This document shows positions 8,786 to 18,339 of a DNA stretch of 64,000 nucleotides, one piece after another (position 1 is the stretch's first letter; every line of letters begins with the position of its first letter). The stretch is from Thermofilum sp. NZ13. Lineage in GTDB: Archaea > Thermoproteota > Thermoprotei > Thermofilales > Thermofilaceae. Both the position numbers and the translations under genes were made by a program. The notes under the pieces were generated by a model. It was not told the origin of the DNA, made no database searches, and saw only the letters and a list, made by a program, of their open reading frames with translations. The stretch lies in the NCBI GenBank assembly GCA_002855745.1, contig NDWX01000001.1:1-64000 (forward strand), written 5' to 3'.

Positions 8786-9358
8786 CTACTTTTCGGGCTT
8801 GATGGCTAGAAAGAGGCCGGGGTCTGTGTTGACGGTTGTGGCGGCCCAGCCCGCTTCCTTTGCGAGTTGGAGTACTCTCCTGGCTGGGGGCGTGCGGGCG
8901 TTGTGGTAGAGTGCTATGCCGCCTGGCCTGAGCTTGGGGCTGGCTAGCTCCCAGGTGCGGGTGTAGAGGTGCTTGTCGACGTCGACGAAGAGGATGTCGA
9001 CGGGCTCCTGGAGCCCCTCGAGGAACGAGAGGGCGTCACCGCAGACGGCCTCGAGCCGCAGGGGCGCGTTCAGGGTGGTGAGGGCTTGGCTTAGCCTGGC
9101 GCACCGGGAGGGGTTTGACTTGACCGCATAGACCCTCCCGTCCCTGACGGCGGCATCGGCGAGTGCTTTGGCGATCCAGAGGGTGGAGTAGCCTACGCCC
9201 GCCCCGGCGTCGACAGCGAGGACGCTGCTCCTGCGGGTGGAGTACGCGTAGGCTAGCGCGTAGAGAACTAGGCCGTCACAGCGGGTGATCCTGGGGATGC
9301 CGAGGGAGTCGGAGAGGGCCTCGAGCCGCTCCAGCGCCTCGTCGAGGCTGTAAGCCAT
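8786..9358 (-). CDS. SAM-dependent O-methyltransferase-like protein
   Basis: 190 residues from an ATG. The Rossmann-fold core is clear: motif I at AVDAGAGVGYSTLWIAKAL, an acidic strand end at VYAVKSNP where an acidic residue usually binds the SAM ribose, GDALSFLEGL, then VDILFVDVDKHLY, typical of the COMT/catechol O-methyltransferase-like (COG4122) group. Family members methylate small molecules. It lies 48 nt downstream of the S9 peptidase gene on the same strand and probably belongs to the peptide-uptake operon, but substrate is unknown. The usual motif II acid appears replaced by Ser/Asn (KSNP), so SAM affinity could be altered. Confidence 0.7.
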   Translation of the reverse strand: MAYSLDEALERLEALSDSLGIPRITRCDGLVLYALAYAYSTRRSSVLAVDAGAGVGYSTLWIAKALADAAVRDGRVYAVKSNPSRCARLSQALTTLNAPLRLEAVCGDALSFLEGLQEPVDILFVDVDKHLYTRTWELASPKLRPGGIALYHNARTPPARRVLQLAKEAGWAATTVNTDPGLFLAIKPEK

Positions 9359-9406
9359 GCTTCTAGTTCGCGTCTGGCCGGAAAAAGTTAACTTGGGTGG
9401 GGTTGG

Positions 9407-11215
9407 CTACTGGAAGTACTTTTTCAGGAAGTGGATGGCGGGGGCTATGACCCGTACTCTCTCCTCGGTGCCCGCGACGTAGTGGCCCATGTCTGGGAGT
9501 ATGTGCGCCTCGAAGACGGCGCCGCGCTCGGAGAGGCGCTGGATGTACCTTAGGACGGGCTTGAGGGGTGTGCGCGTGTCGTTGGCTGGGTGTATTATGC
9601 AGAGGGGTGCTGTGACTTTGTCGACGTAGGTTATCGGGGACCTCTCGCGGAGGAGCTCGGTCTTGCCGTCGAAGAGGGTGTCGATGAAGCTCCTGAAGTA
9701 GGCGTCGCTCAGCGCCTTCATATCCTCCCAGTCCGCCACGCTTGCGCCCGCGACGCCGGCTTTCCAAAGGTCGGGTTGCCTGCCGAGGGCTAGTAGCGTC
9801 GAGTACCCGCCGTAGCTGTAGCCCATGATTGCCAGGCGGCTGGCCAGCCTCCTTGAGAGCGCCCACTTGCCCGCGTGGGCGATGTCGTTTAGGTCCCCGC
9901 CTCCGGGGTCTCCGATGTCGAGCCTCCTGAAGTCCTCGCCGTAGCCCGTCGAGCCCCTGTAGTTGGGGGCGACGACGTGGAAGCCTGAAGCGACGAGGGA
10001 GGCTATGAACGGGTCCCAGGAGTCCATGACCTCGCTCCAGGGCCCCCCGTGGACATACACGACGGTGGGTCCGGGCCTGGGGGCTCGGGCGTTCTCGACG
10101 ACGAACGCGGGTATGCGCCTGCCGTCGAAGGAGGGGTAGCGCGTGAAGTAGCTTCTGCCGAACTCCCTGGTGATGCTCCTCGGGAGCCTGCTCGCGACCG
10201 CCACGCGGGAGGCCCCGCTCTGCGGGTCGAGCTCGTAGACCTGCGGGGGGCTTGTGAGCGAGGAGGCGGTGAAGTAGAACTTGCCGTCGAGCTCCGCGAA
10301 CGTGGATACGACCCCCCTGGGCGTCCTCACCCTTTTGCCGTCGATGAAGAGCTGCGTCCTCCCGTCGCGCTTGGCGATCACCCAGACTCTGCCGTCGTCA
10401 AGCCAGCCGAAGTCGAGGTGCTCGACGGGGTTGAAGGCGTCGTAGTCCCTGTGGGTGAAGCTCACCCTCTGGAGGTCCCCGCTCTCGGCGTCGTAGGTGT
10501 AGAGCCTCTTCCTGCCCTCGAAGTCGCTCTCGAAGAGCAGCTTGCTGCCCCTGAGGGTGGGGTTCGTGTTCGACGAGCCGGGCTTCGGCGTGTAGACGCG
10601 CAGCTCGCGGCTCCGCGTATCCAGGATGAAGAGCTCGAAGGTGCCCGGCCTCCCCGCCAGGGTCCCGTAGCCCACGGCGTAGTCGCCGTTGAAGTCGGTC
10701 AGGAATGCCATCGTCTCGAACTTCGCAAGCTTCTCCCAGCTGCCGTCCAGGCCCACCTGGAACAGGGCGACCTCCTCCGCGGTAGCGCCGATGTAGGCCA
10801 CCCTCCCACCTTGGAACGAGATGCCCAGTACCCTGGCTGGCGGGACGTCGGCTATCTGCCTCTCCTCGGCCTCGTCTACGGCGGTGACGAAGGGGACTTG
10901 GAGCTCCTTTCCCTTGGAGACGTCGCGGGTGAAGACGACCTCCCTGCTCTCCTTCCTGGCCTGCGCGAAGCTGTGGACGGGGCCCTTGGTCAGCTTCCTC
11001 CGCTCGCCCAGCTTCGGGTCGAGGGCCCAGATGCCTGGGGTTGCGTCGAGGTTGCTGAAGAAGACGATCTTGCCGCGGGCGGCTCCGAGCAGGTAGAAGT
11101 AGGGGGCCGAGGCGATCAGCTCCACGAGCCTGGTGATTTGCGACTGGGTTTGAGGCACGGCTTTCCTGCCCGCTGCCCGGCTATTAACGTTTTCCCTGAT
11201 TTCTCCCTCACCCAT
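9407..11215 (-). CDS. S9 family peptidase (acylaminoacyl-peptidase / prolyl oligopeptidase type)
   Basis: 602 residues. The N-terminal ~350 residues form a beta-propeller with repeating strand pairs (FELFILDTRSRELRV, RLYTYDAESGDLQRVSF and others). The C-terminal alpha/beta-hydrolase domain has the oxyanion segment VVYVHGGPWSEV, nucleophile Ser in MGYSYGGYSTL, Asp in PANDTRTP and His in DMGHYVAG. Members remove acylated or short peptide units from oligopeptides. No signal peptide is seen, so it works in the cytoplasm. Its ATG overlaps the end of the upstream ABC ATPase gene by 8 nt, placing it in the peptide-import operon, where it would process imported peptides. Confidence 0.9.
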   Translation of the reverse strand: MGEGEIRENVNSRAAGRKAVPQTQSQITRLVELIASAPYFYLLGAARGKIVFFSNLDATPGIWALDPKLGERRKLTKGPVHSFAQARKESREVVFTRDVSKGKELQVPFVTAVDEAEERQIADVPPARVLGISFQGGRVAYIGATAEEVALFQVGLDGSWEKLAKFETMAFLTDFNGDYAVGYGTLAGRPGTFELFILDTRSRELRVYTPKPGSSNTNPTLRGSKLLFESDFEGRKRLYTYDAESGDLQRVSFTHRDYDAFNPVEHLDFGWLDDGRVWVIAKRDGRTQLFIDGKRVRTPRGVVSTFAELDGKFYFTASSLTSPPQVYELDPQSGASRVAVASRLPRSITREFGRSYFTRYPSFDGRRIPAFVVENARAPRPGPTVVYVHGGPWSEVMDSWDPFIASLVASGFHVVAPNYRGSTGYGEDFRRLDIGDPGGGDLNDIAHAGKWALSRRLASRLAIMGYSYGGYSTLLALGRQPDLWKAGVAGASVADWEDMKALSDAYFRSFIDTLFDGKTELLRERSPITYVDKVTAPLCIIHPANDTRTPLKPVLRYIQRLSERGAVFEAHILPDMGHYVAGTEERVRVIAPAIHFLKKYFQ

Positions 11216-12206
11216 GGAGCCAGCACCTCACGAAGTGACCTGGCTCTACCTCCACCGCGGGGGGCTCCTCGGCGCGGCACTTGTCGGTGGCGAAGGGGCA
11301 CCTCGGGTGGAAGCGGCAGCCCGACGGGATGTTGACGGGGGACGGCACCTCGCCCTTTATGGGTATCTCGCCTATCTTGTGGCGGGGGTCTGGTAGCGGG
11401 ACCGCGGATATGAGGGCCCTGGTGTAGGGGTGCATGGGGTTCGTGATGACCTGCTCCGCGGGGCCCTCCTCGACGATCTTGCCGAGGTACATTATGGCTA
11501 CTCTGTCGCAAATTATCCTGGCCACCGCGAGGTCGTGGGTGATGAAGAGGTAGCTGATGTTGAACTTCTCCCGTATCCCGAGCATCAGCTGGAGTATCTC
11601 GGCCCTGATCGACATGTCGAGCATCGAGACGGGCTCGTCGGCCACGATGAACTCAGGCCTGAGGGAGAGCGCCCTCGCAATGGCAACCCTCTGCCTCTGC
11701 CCCCCGCTTAGCTCGTGGGGGTAGCGGTACACGAATTCCTCGGGTGGGACGAGGGAGACCTCGGTGAGGAGCTTCGAGGCCGCGTCGATCCTCTCCTCCC
11801 GGGTGGTGAGCTCGCCGTGGATGTACAGGGGCTCCGTCACGATGTCGTAGATCCTCATGTGGGGGTTCAGGCTCTCGTAGGGGTCCTGGAAGATGATCTG
11901 TGCCTTCCTCCTGAACCACCCGAGCTCCTCGTCGCCGGCGCTCGTTATGTCCTCGCCCCTGAACAGTACTTTACCGCTTGTCGGCTCGATGAGCCTCAGC
12001 ACGAGCCTCCCGGTGGTCGTCTTGCCGCAGCCCGACTCCCCCACGAGGCAGAAGACCTCGCCTTTTTCGATGTGGAAGGACACGCCGTCGACGGCCCTGA
12101 GGTAGCGGGCGCCATGTCCTCTGATCACGTCCAGCAGGCCCCTGCGCAGCGGGTAGTACTTCTTCAGGTCGTAGGCCTCCAGGAGCTTATCACCCATGCG
12201 GATCAC
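11208..12206 (-). CDS. Opp/Dpp-type peptide ABC transporter ATPase (second subunit, F type)
   Basis: 332 residues. Walker [10 protein letters not shown], signature [15 protein letters not shown] and Walker [13 protein letters not shown] are present. The C-terminal oligopeptide/dipeptide extension has the Cys-rich motif [19 protein letters not shown], which in this family binds an iron-sulfur cluster or metal. The GTG start overlaps the stop of the upstream ATPase gene (GTGA type), so the pair is translationally coupled and probably forms the heterodimeric motor for the permeases encoded divergently at 15.5-17.9 kb. An in-frame ATG lies at 12197. Confidence 0.92.
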   Translation of the reverse strand: MIRMGDKLLEAYDLKKYYPLRRGLLDVIRGHGARYLRAVDGVSFHIEKGEVFCLVGESGCGKTTTGRLVLRLIEPTSGKVLFRGEDITSAGDEELGWFRRKAQIIFQDPYESLNPHMRIYDIVTEPLYIHGELTTREERIDAASKLLTEVSLVPPEEFVYRYPHELSGGQRQRVAIARALSLRPEFIVADEPVSMLDMSIRAEILQLMLGIREKFNISYLFITHDLAVARIICDRVAIMYLGKIVEEGPAEQVITNPMHPYTRALISAVPLPDPRHKIGEIPIKGEVPSPVNIPSGCRFHPRCPFATDKCRAEEPPAVEVEPGHFVRCWLHG

Positions 12207-13159
12207 CCGTAGAGGTGGCAGGCCACAAAATGGCCTGGAGAGACTTCCCGGAGTTGAGGCTCCTCACTCCTGCACTTGTCGGTGGCGAAGGGGCACCTCG
12301 GGTGGAAGCGGCAGCCCCGAGGGGGGTTGAGGAGGTTGGGGGGTGAGCCGGGGATGGGCTTCAGCTGGCGTCTCTCCCCCTTTACGCTGGGGACCGACTG
12401 GAGCAGTGCGCTGGTGTATGGGTGCAGTGGCTCAAGGAGGACTTTCTCCGCCGGCCCTATCTCGACGATCTTCCCGGCGTACATGACGGCGACCTTGTCG
12501 CTAACCTGCGCGACTGCCGAGACGTCGTGCGAGATGAAAATCATCATGGACTTGGAGCTCTCGCGCAGCTCCCCGAGTAGCTTGAGTATCTGGGCTTGCA
12601 CGATGACGTCGAGGGCGGTTGTCGGCTCGTCCGCAATCACCACCTTGGGGTTTAGTGCGAGGGCCATCGCTATCAGCGCCCTCTGCCTCTGCCCCCCGCT
12701 GAGCTCGAAGGGGTAGCGGTTCGCCACCGAGGGGTCGAGGCCGACCAGGCCTAAAAGCTTCCTGATGCGCGCCATCGCCTGGTCCTTGCTCACATCCTCG
12801 TGGAGCAGTATGGCCTCTGCTATCTGGTCCCCGACCTTAAGCACCGGATTGAGGGCGTTCATCGAGCCCTGGAAGACTACCGATATCTTCTTCCACCTGA
12901 TTTCTCGCCTCAGCCTCTCCTCTGGCAGGCTGAGGATGTTCACGCCGTCGAGGACGACTTCTCCCGCCTTGATCTTGGCGTTGGAGGGTAGCACGCGCAC
13001 AAGAGTCGTGGCGAGGCTGGACTTCCCGCAGCCCGACTCCCCTACGATGCCCAGGGACTCCCCTTCGCTGAGGCTGAAGCTCACGCCGTCGACTGCCTTG
13101 ACATAGCCGCCCCCGTCGACCTCGTAGTGCATCGTGAGGTTTTTTACCTCTAAGGGCAT
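12203..13159 (-). CDS. Opp/Dpp-type peptide ABC transporter ATPase (first subunit, D type)
   Basis: 318 residues from an ATG. It has Walker A GESGCGKSS, signature [15 protein letters not shown] and Walker B VVIADEPTTALD, and the same C-terminal motif [14 protein letters not shown] as its partner. A minus-strand TATA element (CTTTAATA, ~13190-13197) lies about 30 nt upstream. It is the first gene of the leftward operon (ATPase, ATPase, S9 peptidase, methyltransferase) and is divergent from the binding-protein gene, with only ~145 nt between the starts; both transcripts may share regulation. Confidence 0.92.
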   Translation of the reverse strand: MPLEVKNLTMHYEVDGGGYVKAVDGVSFSLSEGESLGIVGESGCGKSSLATTLVRVLPSNAKIKAGEVVLDGVNILSLPEERLRREIRWKKISVVFQGSMNALNPVLKVGDQIAEAILLHEDVSKDQAMARIRKLLGLVGLDPSVANRYPFELSGGQRQRALIAMALALNPKVVIADEPTTALDVIVQAQILKLLGELRESSKSMMIFISHDVSAVAQVSDKVAVMYAGKIVEIGPAEKVLLEPLHPYTSALLQSVPSVKGERRQLKPIPGSPPNLLNPPRGCRFHPRCPFATDKCRSEEPQLREVSPGHFVACHLYG

Positions 13160-13304
13160 TACTCTCTCGAGCGGCTCCCACTATCACTATTAAAGCCTTT
13201 CTGCCCGAGCGCTGTAGAAAATCTGTACTCTTCTGCTATAGGGAAGAATGATTTTCAGCAAAAACGGAAAAACCTTTTTTAAAGATGGGTTAAGCAAGTC
13301 TCCG

Positions 13305-15455
13305 ATGCGAGGAAAACAGCTCTTAGCCTTACTGCTCCCCCTGCTCATCGCAGCGGCGTTCCTCGCACAGACCCTCACAGCGGCGCCGCCTCCTGCTGAG
13401 CAGCAGAACTGGAAGTGGGAGGCAAACGGCCCTAGAGTCGACTACCACCTCTACTCCATAATCCTCGACTACGACGCGCGGCTCACGGCGTTCAAGAAGG
13501 GGGACATCGAGACCTCCTACATACAACCCACCCGCGTCAGCGAGGTCAAGGACGACCCCAACATCTACCTTCTCTCCTACAGGACCTTCAACCTGCAGTT
13601 CCTCGGCATAAACATGAGGCAGTACCCGTGGAACTACACTGCCATCAGGAAGGCGATTGCGCACCTGATCGACAAGGACTGGATCATCACGAACGTCTTC
13701 AATGGCTTCGGCGTACCCGTGGACTCTCCTATCCCGCCAGCCTTCGGCGACTGGTCTAACCCCAACGTGCCCTCCTACACGTACAGCAAGGAGATGGCCA
13801 AGAAGGTCCTGCTCGACGCGGGGTTCAAGTACGACGCCGCGAGCAACAAGTGGTACGAGCCTAACGGCAACCCGCTCGGGGACATCGTGATCCAGATGCC
13901 GCCGCAGGATCAGGCTCCCTGGCTGTGGCAGGAGGCCTAGCACATCGCCCAGGACGCGCAGAGCATAGGCCTGCCGGTGAAGATAGAGGCGATAGAGTTC
14001 CAGGCCCTCGTCTCGCAGATATACTCGAAGACCTTTAAGTCCTTCATCCTCTACCTCGGCTGGAACAGGATACCAACGCTCGCGTACGAGCTCTTCCGCA
14101 CAGGCGGCAGCTGGAACTTCTGGGGGCTCAGCGACCCCCAGATCGACGAGCTGTTGAAGCAGTTCTACTTCACGACAGACATTCAGGCGGCTAAGGCGGC
14201 CCTCTGGAAGGCCCAGGAGAAGGTGGCGGACATCCTCCCCTACATACCGATCTACATGGGGATCGCCAACGTCGGCTTCAGGACGAACGTGGCTGGAATA
14301 GTTCTGAACAAGCCCCTCGGGGGCCAGTCATACCTGACGCTCCTCAACGTGCACCACGTCGGAGAACCCTTCGGCGGCACATACAAGGAGCCGCTCGGCT
14401 CCGACCCGCGCACGCTCAACCCCTTCACGGCAATATCCGGCGACGAGGTCGCGGTTATTGACAACGTGTACGAGTACCTCTTCATAGCCAACCCCGACCA
14501 GGTCTCCAGCGACTTGCCGTGGCTCGCGCGGAGCTGGACGATCGAGAAGGTTACGATCGGCAAATCCAACGTCACGAAGATCACGTTCCACCTGGCTGAC
14601 AACGTTACTTGGCAGGACGGCGTCAAGTTCACCGCGCGGGATGTGAACTTCACCTGGTTCTTCATCAAAACCAACAGGCCGACGCAGATGTACAGCAAGG
14701 CGTTCGAGAACCTGATAAAGACTGAGCTCCCGGACGACTACACGATTGTGGCGTACATCAACGGCACGAGCTGGGCCTACCTCTACGACCTCAACGTGCG
14801 GATCGTGCCCATGCACATCTGGGGCAACAGCTCCCTCCTCCAGTCGGCTGGAGGCTGGGAGAAGTTCGACCCGAGCAAGGTCCCACACCCCAGCGTGAAG
14901 GGCCTCACCGCGATGGTCGGCACAGGGCCCTTCATATTCGCCGACAGGAAGCTCGGCGAGTACATCCTGCTCAGGTGGAACCCCAACTACTGGAGAAGGC
15001 ACCCTGAGAAGACGATCGTGACCCAGGCTTCCATACCAAGCGCCGTGCAGGCTGGCAACCCGCTTTCAATCGCGGTAACGGTTAAGGATTACCAGGGCCA
15101 GCCTGTACCAAACGCTACTGTAACTGTCAGGCTCCTCTCAGGCGGGAGCGCAATAAAGGAGATCCAGGCTGTCCACGTCGGAGGGGGCGTTTACAACGCG
15201 ACCATCGACACAGCCGGTCTCAGCGGATCTTACAACGTCTCCGTCATGGTCAAGGCAGGCTTAGCGGGAACGGTGTTCGCTAGAAGCCTCACGGGCACTG
15301 TGACTGTCCGCTCTGCGTGGGAACAGTACCTCCCGATAATCATCCTCGCCGCAGTCATAGCTGTAGTTATCGTTGCAATCATTGCGGTCAGGAAGAGGGC
15401 CAGGAAGCCTGAGGCTCAGCAACCTTCGGAGAGCGGGGCGCAGCAGTCCTCGTAG
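13305..15455 (+). pseudogene. Family 5 peptide-binding protein, lobe order swapped and interrupted by an in-frame TAG
   Basis: ATG at 13305 is chosen because a TATA-like TTTTTTAAAG lies ~26 nt upstream and a signal peptide starts there (MRGKQLLALLLPLLIAAAFL). A TAG at 13938-13940 stops the frame after WLWQEA; the same frame continues with HIAQDAQSIGLPV to 15455. The product starts with what is normally the second half of a family 5 binding protein (LTAFKKGDIETSYI, then AIRKAIAHLIDKDWII, then GSWNFWGLSDPQIDELL). The normal first half follows (DPRTLNPF, DGVKFTARDVNFTW, GTGPFIF, WNPNYW). A ~90-residue Ig-like domain, one membrane helix and a charged tail end it. Without readthrough only ~211 residues are made. 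A frame restart could begin near 13977, but that would lack a signal peptide. Confidence 0.75.
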
Positions 15456-15483
15456 GTTTAGCTAAAATAAAGTTATTTCTCTG

Positions 15484-16479
15484 GTGGTTTCTGTGTCCGG
15501 ATTCAGCAGGTATATATTGCGTCGCGCTGCCGACAGGATAGCCGTGCTCTTCGTCGCGCTCGTCCTCCAGTTCCTTCTCCTAAGAGTCCTCCCCTACTAC
15601 GTCATGGGGATAGACCCGTCCTTCTTCTTCCTGAACCCCAACCTGACGAACGAGCAGAAGGAGCTGATTAGGAAAAGCTTCGGCCTCGACGAGCCTCTTC
15701 CCAACCAGTTTGTGAAGTACGTCCTAGCGCTCTTCACCGGTAATCTCGGCTACTCGTTCTACACCAAGAGGCCCGTCATCGAGGAGCTCATGGAAAGGCT
15801 CCCTAACACTGTGATACTGCTCGGGTCCTCGACCGTGCTGGTGATCCTGATAGGGATAGCGCTGGGGCTATACGTTGCCATGAAGAGGGGCACGAAGGTC
15901 GACACTGGAGTGATCGCTGCAGGGATACTCCTGAACTCCTTCCCCGCCTTCTTCCTGGGCTTGCTGCTGCTCCTCTTCCTCGGGTACTACATCCCCATCT
16001 TCCCGACGGCCGGGTCAGTGTCCCGCCCACCACCGAGCGACCCGCTTCTGTACGTAGCGGACTACCTGTGGCACCTCGCCCTGCCGCTGCTCACGCTCGT
16101 CACCGTGGGGGTTGGCGGGTACGCCCTCTTCATCCGGAGCTTGCTCATAACGGAGCTGGGGGAGGACTACATCGTGACCGCTAGGGCGAAGGGCGTGGAC
16201 GACAGAACGATAATGTCGAAGCACGTCATGAGGAACGTTTTGCCCCCGATAATAACCACGATTGCTCTCCAGCTCCCGGGCATAGTCTCCGGGGCTGTGA
16301 TCACGGAGACGATTTTCTCGTGGTACGGGGTCGGGAGGTGGCTCTTCGAGGCGTCGATGCAGTTCGACTACCCGGTTGTTCAGGGAGTGCTCTTCATATC
16401 CGTGGCCCTCACCGTCGTGTCGCTCTTCATAGCCGACGTGGTGATAGGCATCTTAGACCCCAGGATACGCTTGAGGTGA
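15484..16479 (+). CDS. Opp/Dpp-type peptide ABC transporter permease (B subunit)
   Basis: 331 residues from a GTG. It has about six membrane helices and the BPD_transp_1 fold: an N-terminal RYILRRAADRIAVLFVALVL helix, the YSFYTKRPVIEELMERLPNT segment typical of DppB, and the EAA loop at ELGEDYIVTARAKGVDDRTI which contacts the ATPase. It begins 28 nt after the binding-protein gene and ends overlapping the C-subunit gene, so binding protein and permeases form one transcript. Confidence 0.92.
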   Translation: MVSVSGFSRYILRRAADRIAVLFVALVLQFLLLRVLPYYVMGIDPSFFFLNPNLTNEQKELIRKSFGLDEPLPNQFVKYVLALFTGNLGYSFYTKRPVIEELMERLPNTVILLGSSTVLVILIGIALGLYVAMKRGTKVDTGVIAAGILLNSFPAFFLGLLLLLFLGYYIPIFPTAGSVSRPPPSDPLLYVADYLWHLALPLLTLVTVGVGGYALFIRSLLITELGEDYIVTARAKGVDDRTIMSKHVMRNVLPPIITTIALQLPGIVSGAVITETIFSWYGVGRWLFEASMQFDYPVVQGVLFISVALTVVSLFIADVVIGILDPRIRLR

Positions 16480-17906
16480 TCCTGTTGAAGCGGGTTAACC
16501 GATTACCCTACCTTGACACCTTTCTAGTCCTGCTCAGGAAGAGGAAGGGGCTCGTGGGCTTCTCGCTCCTGCTCTTCTTCGTGACTATAGCACTCCTAGC
16601 CGACGTGATAGCCCCTAACCCTCCGAGCGCCGTGGGCTTGGCCGACGGGTTCGCGTACCCCGCGTGGTTCAAGCTGTTCCCGCAGTACCGTGACCTGCCT
16701 GAGAACCTCCAGGTAACGCTCGGCCCGCACAGCGGCGCGCTCAGCGTCAATGGAAAAGTCAGTACCGAGTCGCCGTTGCCGAACAGCCTTCTCCTCACAC
16801 TCGGAGGCTCTGAAAGGGCCAGTGGGCTCGTCGAGCTGAAGTACACCTTCTACTACCCCTACGCGCCCCCCAAGAGGTTCGAGGCCACGATACCGTACAA
16901 CATAACTGTCTATAGCTCGAGCGGGGCCAGGGCCAGGGTGGTCCTGTCGCTGACGACGCAAGACGGGAGTACCTACACGCTCTATGACACGGGCTACCTC
17001 TCAAAGAACGTTTCCCGCGTCGATACGCCCGCGAGGTTCGACTCCAGGGACATAATGTTCAAGATCAACAACGGCTTCTCCGAGTACGAGGACGTCGGCG
17101 AGAAGGTGTTCGACCGCAAGGGGAACTACACTCTGACTCTATCGGTGTTCATGGTGAATCCCGGCAACTCCACGGTGAGGGTGCTCCTCTACCCCGTCGT
17201 CTTCAGGGTACCGGGCCTCGCGTACGGCGTGCTGGGTACTGACGCCCTCGGCTCCGACATCTTCTCAAACCTCATCCACGGGACGCGGGTATCCCTTCTG
17301 GTCGGCGTCTTAGCCTCAGTTATCTCTGTGTCGATTGGGCTTCTGGTTGGGATCGTGGCTGGCTACAAGGGAGGGTTCGTGGACCAAGCCCTCATCTTCC
17401 TCACGGATACCTTGCTCTTCATCCCCATAATCCCCCTGCTGATAGCCGTGAGCGTCTACATTGGGAAGAGCCTCTACCTCATGATCGTCCTTATCGCGCT
17501 GTTCAGCTGGATGGGTTTCGCTCGCAACACTAGGGCTCTCGTCATGTCGCTCCGCGAGAGGCTGTTCGTCGAAGCCGCCAGAGCTGCAGGCGCCGGAAAC
17601 CTGTACATAATCTTCAGGCACATCCTCCCACTGCTGACCCCAGTCGTGTACATCACGCTGGTGCTCAACATCCCCGGGGCTGTGCTCACGGAGGCAGCGC
17701 TCAGCTTCCTGAATCTCGGTGACCCGAGCGTACCGTCTTGGGGGAGGATGCTGTACAACGCCAGGTACAGTGGGGCATTCTTCAAGCTCATGTGGTGGTG
17801 GATCCTCCCACCGGGGATCATGCTCATGCTCTTATCGATGAGCTTCGTCCTCATAGGGCAGGCTCTCGATGAGGTCTTCAACCCCAAGCTGAGGGCTAGG
17901 CGATGA
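16476..17906 (+). CDS. Opp/Dpp-type permease (C subunit) with a large extracytoplasmic insert
   Basis: About 476 residues from the GTG at 16476, which overlaps the previous stop (GTGA); a TTG at 16485 is the alternative. TM1 (residues ~25-50) is followed by a ~190-residue soluble insert rich in beta strands (LSVNGKVSTESPLPNSLLLT to FRVPGLAYG), then GTDALGSDIFSNLIHGTRVS, which opens the usual DppC core with about five more helices and the EAA loop RLFVEAARAAGAGNLYIIFR. Ordinary DppC proteins are ~280-300 residues; the insert accounts for the extra length and must face outside the cell, beside the binding protein. Confidence 0.88.
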   Translation: MILLKRVNRLPYLDTFLVLLRKRKGLVGFSLLLFFVTIALLADVIAPNPPSAVGLADGFAYPAWFKLFPQYRDLPENLQVTLGPHSGALSVNGKVSTESPLPNSLLLTLGGSERASGLVELKYTFYYPYAPPKRFEATIPYNITVYSSSGARARVVLSLTTQDGSTYTLYDTGYLSKNVSRVDTPARFDSRDIMFKINNGFSEYEDVGEKVFDRKGNYTLTLSVFMVNPGNSTVRVLLYPVVFRVPGLAYGVLGTDALGSDIFSNLIHGTRVSLLVGVLASVISVSIGLLVGIVAGYKGGFVDQALIFLTDTLLFIPIIPLLIAVSVYIGKSLYLMIVLIALFSWMGFARNTRALVMSLRERLFVEAARAAGAGNLYIIFRHILPLLTPVVYITLVLNIPGAVLTEAALSFLNLGDPSVPSWGRMLYNARYSGAFFKLMWWWILPPGIMLMLLSMSFVLIGQALDEVFNPKLRARR

Positions 17907-18301
17907 AAACCCGGGAAGCTTTAACCCTCGCGCTGGTGCTCTTCTCCTCAGCCTCTCTCTTCCTGCCCTTCCTCCTGAAGGTCGGGTTCGGGGAGCAGGG
18001 CTTTGCCCCTGAATTCCTTTTAGTCCTGTTCGCCTCCTACGCCATCGGCTTCACGACGGCCCGAATCTCAAAGGCCATGGCAGTATTCCTGGCAGCGTAC
18101 GGGCTGGCGGTCATCCTGACGGTTCAGCTGATTAGGGCGCCTTTAGACGCGCTGATGGGCACGCTGAACGGGGACCTGGCTGCAATCGTTGTTGAGCGCA
18201 ACGTGCTTTTCACGAGCCTTGTTGTCGTGGCTCCTCTGAGCTTCGTCTTCCTCGTCTTTGGGGCGTACAGGGGTGAGTCTGCACGGAGGAAAGAACGCTA
18301 G
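17903..18301 (+). CDS. Small four-helix membrane protein of the peptide-transporter operon
   Basis: 132 residues from an ATG that overlaps the permease stop by 4 nt (ATGA). Four hydrophobic segments (approx. 8-25, 33-52, 55-75, 95-115) are visible with a short basic tail. No family was recognised. The tight coupling suggests it is produced with the transporter; a structural or regulatory role is inference. Confidence 0.6.
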   Translation: MKTREALTLALVLFSSASLFLPFLLKVGFGEQGFAPEFLLVLFASYAIGFTTARISKAMAVFLAAYGLAVILTVQLIRAPLDALMGTLNGDLAAIVVERNVLFTSLVVVAPLSFVFLVFGAYRGESARRKER

Positions 18302-18339
18302 TAGTCGCGCTTGAGGCGCTGGTCGCGGTTGCATCGCTA

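Noticed and set aside
8721-8909. Short hydrophobic frame MRIIPTIFIIVILMIMILKN
   Set aside because: Its second half overlaps the methyltransferase gene's 3' end in antisense and it has no downstream domain; at most a small leader-like peptide.
10049-11335. Long rightward open frame opposite the S9 peptidase gene
   Set aside because: It mirrors the codons of a well-supported leftward gene in G+C-rich DNA; its product is low in complexity and lacks any domain.
13977-15455. Treating the second part of the binding protein as an independent gene
   Set aside because: The first ATG lies mid-fold, there is no signal peptide for an outer protein, and the upstream part is in the same frame.
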